From Antedon bifida (Eukaryota > Echinodermata > Crinoidea > Comatulida > Antedonidae), in contig OY727099.1 of assembly GCA_963402885.1 (NCBI GenBank), positions 12,202,001-12,266,000 of the forward strand: a DNA stretch of 64,000 nucleotides, in the 5' to 3' direction. A program made the position numbers and the translations under genes. The first letter of the stretch is position 1; every line of letters starts with the position of its first letter. Below, one piece after another: positions 21,506 to 33,992 of this stretch. The notes under the pieces are model-generated. The model searched no databases. It saw only the letters and a program-made list of their open reading frames with translations, and was not told where the DNA came from.

Positions 21506-23203
21506 TTATCGTGTGCGTTTTCTCTTTACTCTTGCTGGACTCTTGCCTAATTTTTTACTATTATTTACATCAAAATCAGGCATGCCCTCATATGATGTAA
21601 ATCCTCTTGCTTTGCCTGTTTCGGTAACCACATCATCTTCCATTTTTTGCTGAGGCTTTTCTTCTTGATCCGTGTCATCACTTTTCAAAACGTTCTCTAT
21701 GTTGATAATTCGTTTGTTCAGTGAGCATATTGTAGCCTTTACCTGAAAAGCAGCAAACAAATCATTAAATATTAATACTAATAACATCAGGCTTTTAATG
21801 CTTAGTGCTTTATTTATTTTTAATGATTGATGATAAGAACACATTATCATTGTAAAGCTCTGTCTACACTATCAAACTAGTTTGACAAAAATGTGATATG
21901 CCCATATATGGACATGATATTTGGGCATATCATTACCATATTTAGGCACATCACACTTGTTTTGTCTATCTATCTATCTAGACAGAGCTTAAGACATTTG
22001 AACTATAAACAAACCTTATAAAGGTCATCTTGTAAGGATCTGGCAGATGGAAGGTCAATAATACTGTCGGTGTCAACTCCTGCTGTTTTCTCTCCACTAC
22101 CAATGTGATAGCTGAGTTAAAATAAAGAGAAAACAAATAACATAATATAATTAAGAAAACAACCAACATTATCCACCAACTCCTTCAACATTAAACCACC
22201 ACTGTAAATTCTTACGGTCACCTTTTTTGTCATCTACACATTTTTGTTGCTATCATTCTTCATCTGTCATCATCATTATTAACAGTAACATTGTCATCCG
22301 TACCTTTGTATTTTGTTGATATCAAGGGTAAACACATCCCTTAAATTGTCTAGTACTCTTGGCGTGGTCTGGTATATTCGCCCAATCATCTCGTCACATA
22401 CGCAGAAAAGTTTTTGATATGTACTAAAAAAAACAAAAAAACAATTTATAAAACTTTTGAACAAATTGAATAGAAATGAATAGAATATACTTTATTTGAC
22501 TTGCCTTCCAATATCTACTCCTTTCTCTGATGTAATCAGGTCTTGTTCACTCTCTACCACTTTTGTAACACCTAATATTAATAATTACAACAAAAATAAC
22601 TTGTAATGTCATATGATATCAATTGCTACAGATTACTATAATTATAAATACTATTAAATAGCATGTTCATATCTTGCCCATCGTAGTAACTGTTGCTAAT
22701 CCCCAGGTAACATAACTTGATAGCATTTTTGTTTGTAGCTTTTGAAAATGTTTGTTTTTAATCTTGTTCATATTTAATTATTAATTATTATTTAATATTA
22801 TTATTAATAATAACATTACTACGTGTTATTTAAAATACCAGTCCAGGCACAGTTAAAAAAATAGGCTAGGCAACATGAAACATAATGACTCATTCGGCCT
22901 TCTTCTGATCTGAATGATGGTTGGTATTTCCCATGCCTCTCACGGCACCTCACGACACGAGCTAGGAGGAGTAGGCCTAGTAGTAGATAGCTAGGCCTTT
23001 TTTTGGCTTAGTTAGCTAACTTGTTGTACTTCCTTCTTTCATTACTTACGTCGCAGAGTTATAGTTTTAAGGTCATTATTAGCACATATCCATGAACAAG
23101 AGTCGCCCAGTATATTACCGCATTTTAAACATACTATGACTATTGGATATTCTTCTTTTTCACTGATGGTCGAACCCTCCTCCTCTAAAGATCTTCCATC
23201 CAT
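21506..23203 (-). CDS. OIP5: Mis18-domain centromere protein, OIP5 (Mis18-beta)-like
   Basis: Five exons on the minus strand join in frame: 23203-23050, 22571-22505, 22423-22304, 22111-22015 and 21742-21506, giving 224 residues (human OIP5 has 229). The Mis18 fold shows VCLKCGNILGDS (C25, C28), and then STYQKLFCVCDEMIG followed by TPRVLDNLRDVFTLD. A C-terminal coiled coil (VKATICSLNKRIINIENVL) matches the region used for Mis18 oligomerisation. Mis18 proteins prime centromeres for CENP-A loading. Two oddities: the second zinc pair is C81-x-C83 rather than CxxC, and intron 2 has a GC donor (GGAAG then GCAAGT at 22504). The GSTY junction supports that splice. The choice of OIP5 over MIS18A rests on the GSTYxxLFC block and the coiled-coil tail. 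Confidence 0.82.
21855..21990. mobile_element. Short MITE, copy 3 (complete) in OIP5 intron 4
   Basis: The left end AAGCTCTGTCTACACTATC pairs with the right end ending TAGACAGAGCTT. The interior is a near palindrome around GGGCATATCA. A TCTATCTATCTATC microsatellite lies near the right end. It is the best preserved of the three copies in the window. Confidence 0.8.
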
Positions 23204-23930
23204 GTTTTCGCGCGCTGACTGTCAAAATTTGAACTTCAACCTCTGACATTACGTAATTTGATATGACGTCGTTAAAAGGGGAAATTCCCTTGCTTGATGC
23301 ATTATGCCAATAGGTAGTAGGTTTATTCGAATTAATTAATAATAGGCTAGGCCTAGTAATAATAGATTCAAAATAAGCTGAATGAAAATAATAGTAATAT
23401 AAAAGGCATTGATAACATTTTGAAAACTCATTTTTTAAACTTCTAAAATTAAAAAGTACTATTAATAAAAGTCACGTGATGGTGTGAGGTCAAAAAAACA
23501 CAACGTGTTTTTGTAATTTGTGTCAACAACATTCAATGTTTGGTGTTTGTGTATAGAAAGTACTATAACCTACATTAGAAATTTATATATATAGGTATAA
23601 AACTACTAGGCCTGCCTACTTTTTAAACCAAAACATCAATAAGTAAGACCGGTTATTTACTATAAACATTAATTCGATAAATATTATATAAGGCGACTAC
23701 ACTATGTGTGCACTCCACTAGCTAGCCTATCTAGGCTTAGAGACTATTGTATTGACAGTGTATCTACCAATACATACTAGGCCTATACTGTATACTATTT
23801 TACTACACTCTATATATACTATAGCTAGGCCTACTCTGACTTGTGTGTATTGCAGTGTAGGCTTACTTTACCTCTTCTAAATCTAGCACAAATATTTTTT
23901 ATTTTTTTATTATATCAGCTGCTGTCAAAC
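23204..23930. promoter_or_regulatory. Divergent promoter region of OIP5-like and MTRES1
   Basis: The two start codons face away from each other across 727 bp. A CACGTG E-box lies at about 23474. AGGCCTA words occur at 23340-23360 and 23590-23835. A likely 3' splice site (ATATCAG, ending 23918) precedes the MTRES1 ATG, so that gene probably has a 5'-UTR intron. Confidence 0.5.
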
Positions 23931-25001
23931 ATGCTCTGTTTCCAAAATCTCAAATTATTTCATAGACCATGGAAACTACCACGATTATTTGTACAGCCAC
24001 AGCATAATGATGGAATGTGTATTGTCAAAAATAAATATCTAAGTATTATAATAAATAAAAGTTGCAGCTTTTGTTATGAAGATAAAAACAGAAATACTTG
24101 TGAAGATAGTAGGCCTGCTCTGAAATCATTTTTGCAAATCAAAAAAGTAGATTCAGGTGCATGGTTGATGAAACAAGATCTATTGACGACGACGACAAAA
24201 ACCAGTGATATTGTGCTTGCTGCAAGGAAGTACTCAGTTTTTGGAAGTCAAAATGTTTGTGTACGATATTATGCATCAAGAAAGAAACGACATGAAACAA
24301 AACCAACAGAGGAATTGGAATCTGATGAGGAGGAGGAGATGGATGATGACGATGATGATGATGATGATGAAGAGGACGAAGTTGATTTACTACCAAAAGG
24401 GTGGAAAAATATTGTACAGGTAGTTCCCTCTCTTCGTCTGGACAGTGTGCTAAGTTCTGGACTTGGAATTGCCAGAAAGTAAGTCATTTAAAATGGTTTT
24501 AGGGAATATATCATGATTTTGAAGAAACTAATTTCTCCATATAATATGTTCTGGTACAGGTGTCAAGATCACATAGCTCACCATATTTATGCACCTTTAT
24601 TTATTTATATACCAGTGTGACATTATGCATACTAAGTAGATACTAAATTTAAATTGCCTTACGATCTTTCAGAAAAGTTGAAGATGCATTTCTTAAAAGT
24701 AGATTACTTGTAAATAATGAACAAGTTTCAAAGAAAAGCAAAATGGTAAGAAAATATTCCATAGTACTATTTTAAAGTTATTAAGAAAATGATAAGTTAA
24801 ATGACATTATAATTTTTCTTTACATTGTAGGTGAAAGCAGGTGATGTTCTTGATATGATAAGAGATGATGATAATGACAACATAGTTATGCGTGTTGTTG
24901 TGTTAAAGGTTGCATCGTTAAAGACAAGTAAAAATCAAATTAAAATAAAGCTACGTCGGTGGAAAAAACTTGACTTAAAAGGGGAAGAATCAAAGACCTG
25001 A
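23931..25001 (+). CDS. MTRES1: Mitochondrial transcription rescue factor 1 (S4-like RNA-binding protein)
   Basis: Three exons join in frame: 23931-24478, 24673-24745 and 24831-25001, giving 263 residues (human 240). I chose the ATG at 23931 because a 3' splice site lies just upstream and the resulting N-terminus is basic and hydrophobic (MLCFQNLKLFHRPWK), as in a mitochondrial presequence. The ATG-less frame does extend further upstream. A run of acidic residues (about 126-150) precedes the S4-like domain, which has LRLDSVLSSGLGIARKKVEDAF, here split by an intron, then VKAGDVLDM and the basic KIKLRRWKKL end. The human protein binds RNA in mitochondria and supports transcription and ribosome quality control. 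Confidence 0.88.
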
Positions 25002-25212
25002 AAAATAGGAAGAATTAATTGGCGTAAGAATTGGAGATAATAAATAGATAAAATAAGGTGACGTGTGTTTGTTGATTTCAAGTGGAGGGAAATCATTCTT
25101 GTCAATAGACAAATAAAATAAAACAGAAGCCTTTGCAATCTTTGTTTCATTATAAAGTTTTTTATTTTAAAAAATGGCCAACAAATATTTAGTTGCAATC
25201 GACAGCGGCAAA

Positions 25213-25248
25213 CCAGGGAGGTATAAAAATAATATTATACCTCCCTGG
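25213..25248. repeat. Perfect hairpin downstream of MTRES1
   Basis: CCAGGGAGGTATAA is followed within a few bases by TTATACCTCCCTGG. The stem is 14 bp and the loop 8 bases. It lies 212 bp after the MTRES1 stop. The flanks GGCAAA and GGCAAACC also repeat directly. Confidence 0.85.
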
Positions 25249-25667
25249 GCAAACCTTGCAGCACTCAAATGACACTGTACTGTAATTGTATTGTACTATC
25301 TTTGAAACGTCCCTGGGGATGACCGGACAGTAAATCACGTGCCTATACAAACATGGTATCACGTGATAGTACTTGTAAAACTACAACAACACGAGCTATA
25401 TTGTGTAGTCGTTTTTTGATAACTGAGAGCTATCAGTGTGTATCATCCTCGTATATAATTGTTTCTTAGTTGTAATAAAGATCACATTATTATAACTTCT
25501 AGCATGTTATTATAATATATAAATTTATAGGTAGCAAAACTAATATTTTTATTTTTAAAAAAATTCGATAAGTATTTTAATAACACTGAAACAACATTCT
25601 TAATATAACAAATGATATGTAGTACTACTAAATCAATGTCTAATTGCATAGGACTATGTGTACAGTA

Positions 25668-28577
25668 TTATGATCAGTGTAGTTACAATTTGATAACTGA
25701 GCACGCATCTTTTAATATCTACCTCATCAATAATTAGCATTGATATCATATATCACATTGTTGGATATGATCAGTGTAGTCAGAATTTGATAACTGAGCA
25801 CCCATCTTTTAATATCTACCTCATCAATAATTATTATTAATAATCTATATCTCATTGTTCGATATGATCAGTGTAGTCAGAATTTGATAACTGAGCACGC
25901 ATCTTTTAATATCTACATCATCAATAATTATTATTAATAATCTATATCACATTGTTCGATATGATCAGTGTAGTCATAATTTGATAACTGAGCACGCATC
26001 TTTTAATATCTACTTCATCAATAATTATTATTAATAATCTATATCACATTGTTCGATATGATCAGTGTAGTCAGAATTTGATAACTGAGCACGCATCTTT
26101 TAATATCTACATCAGCAATAATTATTATTAATAATCTATATCACATTGTTGGATATGATCAGTGTAGTCAGAATTTGATAACTGAGCACGCATCTTTTAA
26201 TATCTACCTCATCAATAATTATTATTAATAATCTATATCACATTGTTGGATATGATCAGTGTAGTCAGAATTTGATAACTGAGCACGCATCTTTTAATAT
26301 CTACCTCATCAATAATTATTATTGATAATCTATATCACATTGTTCGATATGATCAGTGTAGTCATAATTTGATAACTGAGCACGCATCTTTTATTATCTA
26401 CCTCATCAATAATTATTATTGATAATCTATATCACATTGTTCGATATGATCAGTGTAGTCATAATTTGATAACTGAGCACGCATCTTTTATTATCTACCT
26501 CATCAATAATTAATATTAATGATCTATATCACATTGTTGGATATGATCAGTGTAGTCAGAATTTGATAACTGAGCACGCATCTTTTAATATCTACCTCAT
26601 CAATAATTAGCATTGATATCATATATCACATTGTTGGATATGATCAGTGTAGTCATAATTTGATAACTGAGCACGCATCTTTTAATATCTACCTCATCAA
26701 TAATTATTATTAATAATCTATATCACATTGTTGGATATGATCAGTGTAGTCATAATTTGATAACTGAGCACGAATCTTTTAATATCTACCTCATCAATAA
26801 TTATTATTAATAATCTATATCTCATTCTTCGATATGATCAGTGTAGTCAGAATTTGATAACTGAGCACGCATATTTAAATATCTACCTCATCAATAATTA
26901 TTATTAATATCATATATCACATTGTTCGATATGATCAGTGTAGTCAGAATTTGATAACTGAGCACGCATCTTTTAATATCTACCTCATCAATAATTATTA
27001 TTAATAATCTATATCACATTGTTGGATATGATCAGTGTAGTCATAATTTGATAACTGAGCACGCATCTTTTAATATCTACCTCATCAATAATTATTATTA
27101 ATAATCTATATCTCATTGTTCGATATGATCAGTGTAGTAAGAATTTGATAACTGAGCACGCATCTCTTAATATCTACCTCATCAATAATTATTATTAATA
27201 ATCTATATCACATTGTTCGATATGATCAGTGTAGTCATAATTTGATAACTGAGCACGCATCTTTTAATATCTACATCATCAATATTTATTATTAATAATC
27301 TATATCACATTGTTCGATATGATCAGTGTAGTCAGAATTTGATAACTGAGCACGCATCTTTTAATATCTACCTCATCAATAATTATTATTTATAATCTAT
27401 ATCACATTGTTGGATATGATCAGTGTAGTCAGAATTTGATAACTGAGCACGCATCTTTTAATATCTACCTCATCAATAATTAGCATTGATATCATATATC
27501 ACATTGTTGGATATGATCAGTGTAGTCATAATTTGATAACTGAGCACGCATCTTTTAATATCTACCTCATCAACAATTATTATTAATAATCTATATACCA
27601 TTGTTCGATATGATCAGTGTAGTCAGAATTTGATAACTGAGCACGCATCTTTTAATATCTACCTCATCAATAATTATTATTAATAATCTATATCACATTG
27701 TTCGATATGATCAGTGTAGTCAGAATTTGATAACTGAGCACGCATCTTTTAATATCTACCTCATCAATAATTATTATTAGTAATCTATATCACATTGTTC
27801 GATATGATCAGTGTAGTCATAATTTGATAACTGAGCACGCATCTGTTAATATCTACATCATCAATATTTATTACTAATAATCTATATCACATTGTTCGAT
27901 ATGATCAGTGTAGTCAGAATTTGATAACTGAGCACGCATCTTTTAATATCTACCTCATCAATAATTATTATTGATAATCTATATCACATTGTTGGATATG
28001 ATCAGTGTAGTCATAATTTGATAACTGAGCACGCATCTTTTAATATCTCCTCATCAATAATTAATATTAATAATCTATATCACATTGTTGGATATGATCA
28101 GTGTAGTCATAATTTGATAACTGAGCACGCATCTTTTAATATCTACCTCATCAATAATTATTATTAATAATCTATATCACATTGTTCGATATGATCAGTG
28201 TAGTCAGAATTTGATAACTGAGCACGCATCTTTTAATGTCTACATCATCAATATTTATTATTAATAATCTATATCACATTGTTGGATATGATCAGTGTAG
28301 TCAGAATTTGATAACTGAGCACGCATCTTTTAATATCTACCTCATCAATAATTAGCATTGATATCGTATATCACATTGTTGGATATGATCAGTGTAGTCA
28401 TAATTTGATAACTGAGCACGCATCTTTTAATATCTACCTCATCAATAATTATTATTAATAATATATATCACATTGTTGGATATGATCTGTGTATTCATAA
28501 TTTGATATAACGCATCTTTAATATCTACCTAATCAATAATAATTATTAATACTTAATGTTGGATATGATCAGTGTGA
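25668..28577. repeat. 97-bp satellite array 1 (about 30 copies)
   Basis: The unit begins GATATGATCAGTGTAGTCAG and includes TTTGATAACTGAGCACGCAT, an AT-rich TAATAATTATTATTAATAA block and CACATTGTT. Starts at 25764, 25861 and 25958 fix the period at 97 bp. The first copy is diverged and the last copies (after 28480) decay. A variant monomer with ATTAGCATTGATATCAT recurs at 25733, 26606, 27479 and 28351. Confidence 0.95.
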
Positions 28578-29602
28578 TTTTGTTAAATTTACTGTATACG
28601 AGAGATCGAGTCCGATGGGTTTTGAAAATGTGTTATTCTTTTGTTCCTAATCACCCTATTGATTTGTATCCGTTTGCTGTTTAAATTTATACTTTTAAGA
28701 ACGCATCGTTTATGATGAACGTGTGCCGTTGTAAAAATAAAAATATTCCATATCTTTTTATGTTTAATATGTATTGTAGGGGCCATCATGAGACATGCTT
28801 TGGCTTCTATTGAGGGTCCCAGTTCTTCTTAACAGAATAAATGTGCAGTGAATGAATAATTTGATAAATGAGGACGTGTGTTTTAACATCGATCTATACA
28901 GACCGTAATAATACTCTTCCAGAAATGATTTGTTGCTATAATAGGCCTATGACGAATTTCCATTACATTAATAATTCAATTAAAAAGGAAATGTGTCAGA
29001 AATACTAAAGAACTCAGTAATCTTGTTGATTAATAATTAGTTGTACCATTTCTGATGAACGAACAGAAAACTAAACTTGCAGCCAATCAAAAAGCTGCTG
29101 TACTGTATAAGTAGGGAATTTTAAGTAGGAGTTGTTTTAAATGTCGTTGGTCTCGGCTAATCAGTTATTGCCATTTGACTATGATAGGCATCTTTATTAC
29201 CTATAACTATGGGTAGACCAAACAATATTAAAATATAATGACTTCTTTCACTTTTTAAAAGCTTCTGACCTAGTTTGTGTTTTAAAATGTCAATTTTGGA
29301 TAAATTGACAGATTTTACCATGTAAACTGCATAAACTTAATGCAAACTTTAAAAAAACACCCACAAACATCATCCAAACAACTTAATATTGATTATACCA
29401 CTACAAGAACTATAAAAGAGGACAATTTATGAAATAATTTTATTGAAATAGCTCTAAGATTGACAAACTTTAAAAAAACACCCACAAACATCATCCAAAT
29501 CACTTAATATTGATTATCACTCCTAAAACTATAAAAGAAGACAACTAGGCCATCTGCAAACATCCTTCAAACCACTTATTATATTAAGACAATATTAATA
29601 TT
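28578..29602. other. Spacer between the two inverted satellite arrays
   Basis: Unique-looking AT-rich DNA with no convincing gene. Near its right end a block starting AAACTTTAAAAAAACACCC and including CATCATCCAAA occurs twice (about 29345 and 29466, spaced about 121 bp), with a shorter relic near 29555. Confidence 0.6.
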
Positions 29603-32470
29603 TGAAGCAGATATAAAATGAAGAATGCTCAGTTATCAAATGACTAGGCCTACACTGATCATATTCGATATTGGTATATAGACAATTAATATTAATTATT
29701 TGTGAGGTAGATATTAGAATATGCGTACTCAGTTATAAAACTATGACTACACTGATCATATCCAACATTGTGATATAGGATATTATTAATAGTCATTGAT
29801 AAGGTAGATATTAAAAGATGCATGCTCAGTTATCAAATTATGACTACACTGATCATATTGAACAATGCGATATAGATTATTAATATTAATTATTGATGAG
29901 GTAGATATTAAAAGATGCATGCTCAGTTATCAAATTATGACTACACTGATTATATCCAACAATGTGATATAGATTATTAATAATAATTATTGTTGAGGTA
30001 GATATTAAAAGATGCGTGCTCAGTTATCAAATTATGACTACACTGATCATATCCAACAATGTGATATAGATTATTAATAATAATTATTGATGAGGTAGAT
30101 ATTAAAAGATGCATGCTCAGTTATCAAATTATGACTACACTGATCATATCCAACAATGTGATATAGATTATTAATAATAATTATTGATGAGGTAGATATT
30201 AAAAGATGCGTGCTCAGTTATCAAATTCTGACTACACTGATCATATCGAACAATGTGATATAAATTATTAAAGATGTATTGTCCCTTTGTCAAATTCCAA
30301 AAAAAAAAAAAAAAAGATTTCGAAAAAAAAGTCGGTCATTTTGAAGTATCATAATAGTTATTAACTTTCACCAAAAATTAGTCGAAAAAAAAATCATTTA
30401 ACTGAAATACAGACGTTTTTTGGTCCAAAAAATAACTTTGACTTCCAGTCAAAGTTTTCGATCAAAACATATCTCATAATGCAACGCGCTTATTTGGCTA
30501 CTCTGTATGCATAATCATAAAACTTCCTCGCGATCTGTGTGAAAACACCTTCTCAACCATGACGAGTTGTAAACAATCCTAATTAGCATCATGCATAATG
30601 TATACTCATAGTTTGAAATCTTTGTTTACTTTCGCTCGCGACGATTTTCCAGACGAAATGTAATCAAATTAATTTAGCTGTTAATTACGTAAAATTTTTG
30701 TTTTTGGCTCGAATTTTCAACTTAAAGTGAATAACTTTAATATTACTTTGATATGGCCAATTTAAATTTAGAATATTTTGATCTTCATTTTTTTGTGTTT
30801 CAAGGGACAATACATCTTTAATAATAATTATTGATGAGGTAGATATTAAAAGATGGGTGCTCAGTTATAACATTATGACTACACTGATCATATCCAACAA
30901 TGTGATATAGATTATTAATAATAATTATTGATGAAATAGATATTGAAAGATGGGTGCTCAGTTATAAAATTATGACTACACTGATCATATCCAACATTGT
31001 GATATAGGATATTATTAATAGTTATTGATAAGGTAGATATTAAAAGATGCGTGCTCAGTTATCAAATTATGACTACACTGATCATATCCAACAATGTGAT
31101 ATAGATTATTAATAATAATTATTGATAAGGTAGATATTAAAAGATGCGTGCTCAGTTATCAAATTCTGACTACACTGATCATATCGAACAATGTGATATA
31201 AGATATTAATAATAATTATTGATGAGGTAGATATTAAAAGATGCGTGCTCAGTTATCAAATTCTGACTACACTGATCACATCTAACAATGTGATATATGA
31301 TATTAATAATAATTATTGATGAGGTAGATATTTAAAGATACGTCCTCAGTTATCAAATTATGACTACACTGATCATATCGAACAATGTGATATACTGTAG
31401 ATTATTAATATTAATTATTGATGAGGTAGATATTAAAAGATGCGTGCTCAGTTATCAAATTATGACTACACTGATCACATCTGACAATGTGATATAGATT
31501 ATTAATAATAATTATTGATGAGGTAGATATTAAAAGATGCGTGCTCAGTTATCAAATTCTGACTACACTGATCACATCTAACAATGTGATATATGATATT
31601 AATATTAATTATTGATGAGGTAGATATTAAAAGATGCGTGCTCAGTTATGAAATTATGACTACACTTATAATATTCATCAATGTGATATAGATTATTAAT
31701 ATTAATTGTTGATAAGGTAGATATTCAAAGATGCGTGCTCAGTTATCAAAATTATGACTACACTGATCATATCCAACAATGTGATATAGATTATTAATAT
31801 TAATTATTGATGAGGTAGATATTAAAAGATGCATGCTCAGTTATCAAATTATGACTACACAGATCATATCCAACAATGTGATATAGATTATTAATATTAA
31901 TTATTGATGATTTAGATATTTAAAGATGCGTGCTCAGTTATAAAATTATGACTACACTGATCATATCCAACAGTGTGATATAGATTATTAATATTAATTA
32001 TTAATGAGGTAGATATTTAAAGATGCGTGCTCAGTTATCAAATTATGACTACACTGATCATATCCAACAATGTGATCTAGATTATTAATAATAATTATTG
32101 ATGAAATAGATATTGAAAGATGGGTGCTCAGTTATAAAATTATGACTACACTGATCATATCCAAAATTGTGATATAGGATATTATTAATAGTTATTGATA
32201 AGGTAGATATTAAAGGATGCGTGCTCAGTTATCAAATTATGACTACACTGATCATATCCAACAATGTGATGTAGAGTATTAATATTAATTATTGATGATG
32301 TAGATATTAAAAGATGCGTGCTCGGTTATCAAATTATGACTACACTGATCATATCCAACAATGTGATGTAGAGTATTAATATTAATTATTGATGATGTAG
32401 ATATTATAAGATGCATGCTAAGTTATCAAATTTTGACTACACTGATCATATTTGATATTGTGATTGATGA
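29603..32470. repeat. 97-bp satellite array 2, inverted relative to array 1
   Basis: It carries the same monomer as array 1 in reverse complement (GTGCTCAGTTATCAAATTAT, GACTACACTGATCATATC, AACAATGTGATATAG). There are about 24 copies once the MITE at 30271-30818 is removed. The monomers carry other variants than array 1. One two-monomer block (GATGAAATAGATATTGAAAG with GATATAGGATATTATTAATAG) recurs near 30930 and 32100. Confidence 0.95.
30271..30818. mobile_element. 548-bp MITE inserted in satellite array 2
   Basis: The terminal inverted repeat is AAGATGTATTGTCCCTT (30271-30287) with its reverse complement at 30802-30818. TA flanks both ends. Removing the element and one TA restores the normal satellite monomer exactly. 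The TA duplication points to a Tc1/mariner-type transposase acting in trans. There is no coding capacity. Confidence 0.9.
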
Positions 32471-32820
32471 TGATATATTCATATAAAGAGTTCTTCTGTA
32501 CAATACTCACAGTATTTTTTAATCCATCCACATGAAGAAGAGACACAAGAAGAGTTGTTTGAAATTGTGAAGCCTCACAACCTTACTAATTGTGATGACA
32601 TTTAATATAATATTACAGCCATACACAAATAGTAAGGTAGTTAGGGTCACTACAATCTATCAAAATAATTAACATTAATTAACTGGAAACATTGTTAATT
32701 ATCAGTTTGAGTTTGACTATTGTCTCTTTTGTTGTAGAATTGAAGCTCTCTTTATCCATTGCTTTCAACCTGAAAATAAACTGGCCTAATACCTTGCCAT
32801 TAGCAATGAAATCAACTTAC
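32471..32820. other. DNA between the satellite and the AGGCCTA island
   Basis: AT-rich, with no feature that I can support. Confidence 0.5.
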
Positions 32821-33450
32821 ACACTAATATTTTATATAGATAGGCTGTCTATGACCCCCCAGCCTATCCCTAGCTAGGCCTATGCCTCTCTATACCATTC
32901 TGCTGGCTAGCTAGCTAGGCCCTAGGCCTAGTCCTATAATTAATAGCACAGGTCTCATATATATAGGCCTAGAGTGTTTAGACTGAGCCTGGTTATATGC
33001 CTATTTATTTAACTAGGCCTAGGCCTAGGCAGGCATAATCAGCCTAAACTAAGGCCTAATAAACTAGTCTAGGCCTAGGCCCTAACTAGAATACATAGAG
33101 CTAGCTAGTTAGGCTAGCCTAGGCCTAGCTACTTATTAGCTAGTAAGTAGGCCTAGCTAGCTAGCCTACCAGTTCCCTAGTAGGGCCTAACCAGGTGGGC
33201 CTAGCCTAGCTAGTAGGCCTAGGCCTAGTAGTACTAGTAGTAGGCCTAGTACTAGTAGTAGCCTGCTGCTAGGCCTAGCTAGACTAGGCTAGCCCTAGTA
33301 GTAGGCCTAGGCTATAGGCCTAGTAATACTAGGCCTACCTAGGCTACTAGCTAGAGTAGAGAGATACTAGCCTACCTAGGCTAGGCCTAGGCTAGCCTAA
33401 CTAAGGCTAAGCCTAGCTAGAGGGCCTAATCTGCCCTTTTTGGAGGCTAA
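32821..33450. repeat. AGGCCTA / CTAGCTAG-rich island upstream of NAAA
   Basis: Very high density of overlapping short palindromes (TAGGCCTA, CTAGCTAG, CCTAGG, ACTAGT) without a fixed period. It is followed by an ordinary region of about 540 bp and then the NAAA start codon. Confidence 0.85.
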
Positions 33451-33992
33451 AATATTGTCTAAAATAAGCTATGACCTACAAACATAGCTTAACTATCTGT
33501 TAAGGGTGACACTTATGATGGGTAATCAATAAAATATGCTTCTAAATCTACCTTTTTGGCTTGCAATCTTAATATCCAGTATAGCCTAGGCTTGCACGGA
33601 TCAGGTAGCGAAACGAACGATGTGAGAGCAGAGGAGGAGGAGGCCTCCTAGGGCCTAGGTTTCAGGCAGAAAAGAACATCTCGTGTTTGTGAAATTATAT
33701 ATCTATTTATAGTTATTTTAAAATATATTCCTAACATTTAAAAAATTATATATATTACTGATAATTAATTATAAGAATGATACTCTACCTAATGATATAA
33801 TCAATAAATGTATTTTCCGTACGAAATTAATTATATACGAGGATGGCATAAGTGATAGTTCTCTGTTATCAAAAAACAACTACATAATATACCTGACAAC
33901 ACGACCGATTGTTTATGACTAGGACCTAGACGTTTCGGAAGCCCTCTTGAAGAAATCATTTTCAGGCCTAATCCCAATCTCCTATTTTCGAC

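Noticed and set aside
24139-24487. Other-frame reads over the MTRES1 acidic tract (poly-His, poly-Ser, poly-Met)
   Set aside because: Shadows of the GAT/GAC repeat. The S4-domain frame is the real one.
25668-28577. Regular repeats as a CRISPR array
   Set aside because: Units are contiguous 97-bp satellite monomers without unique spacers, in a eukaryotic genome.
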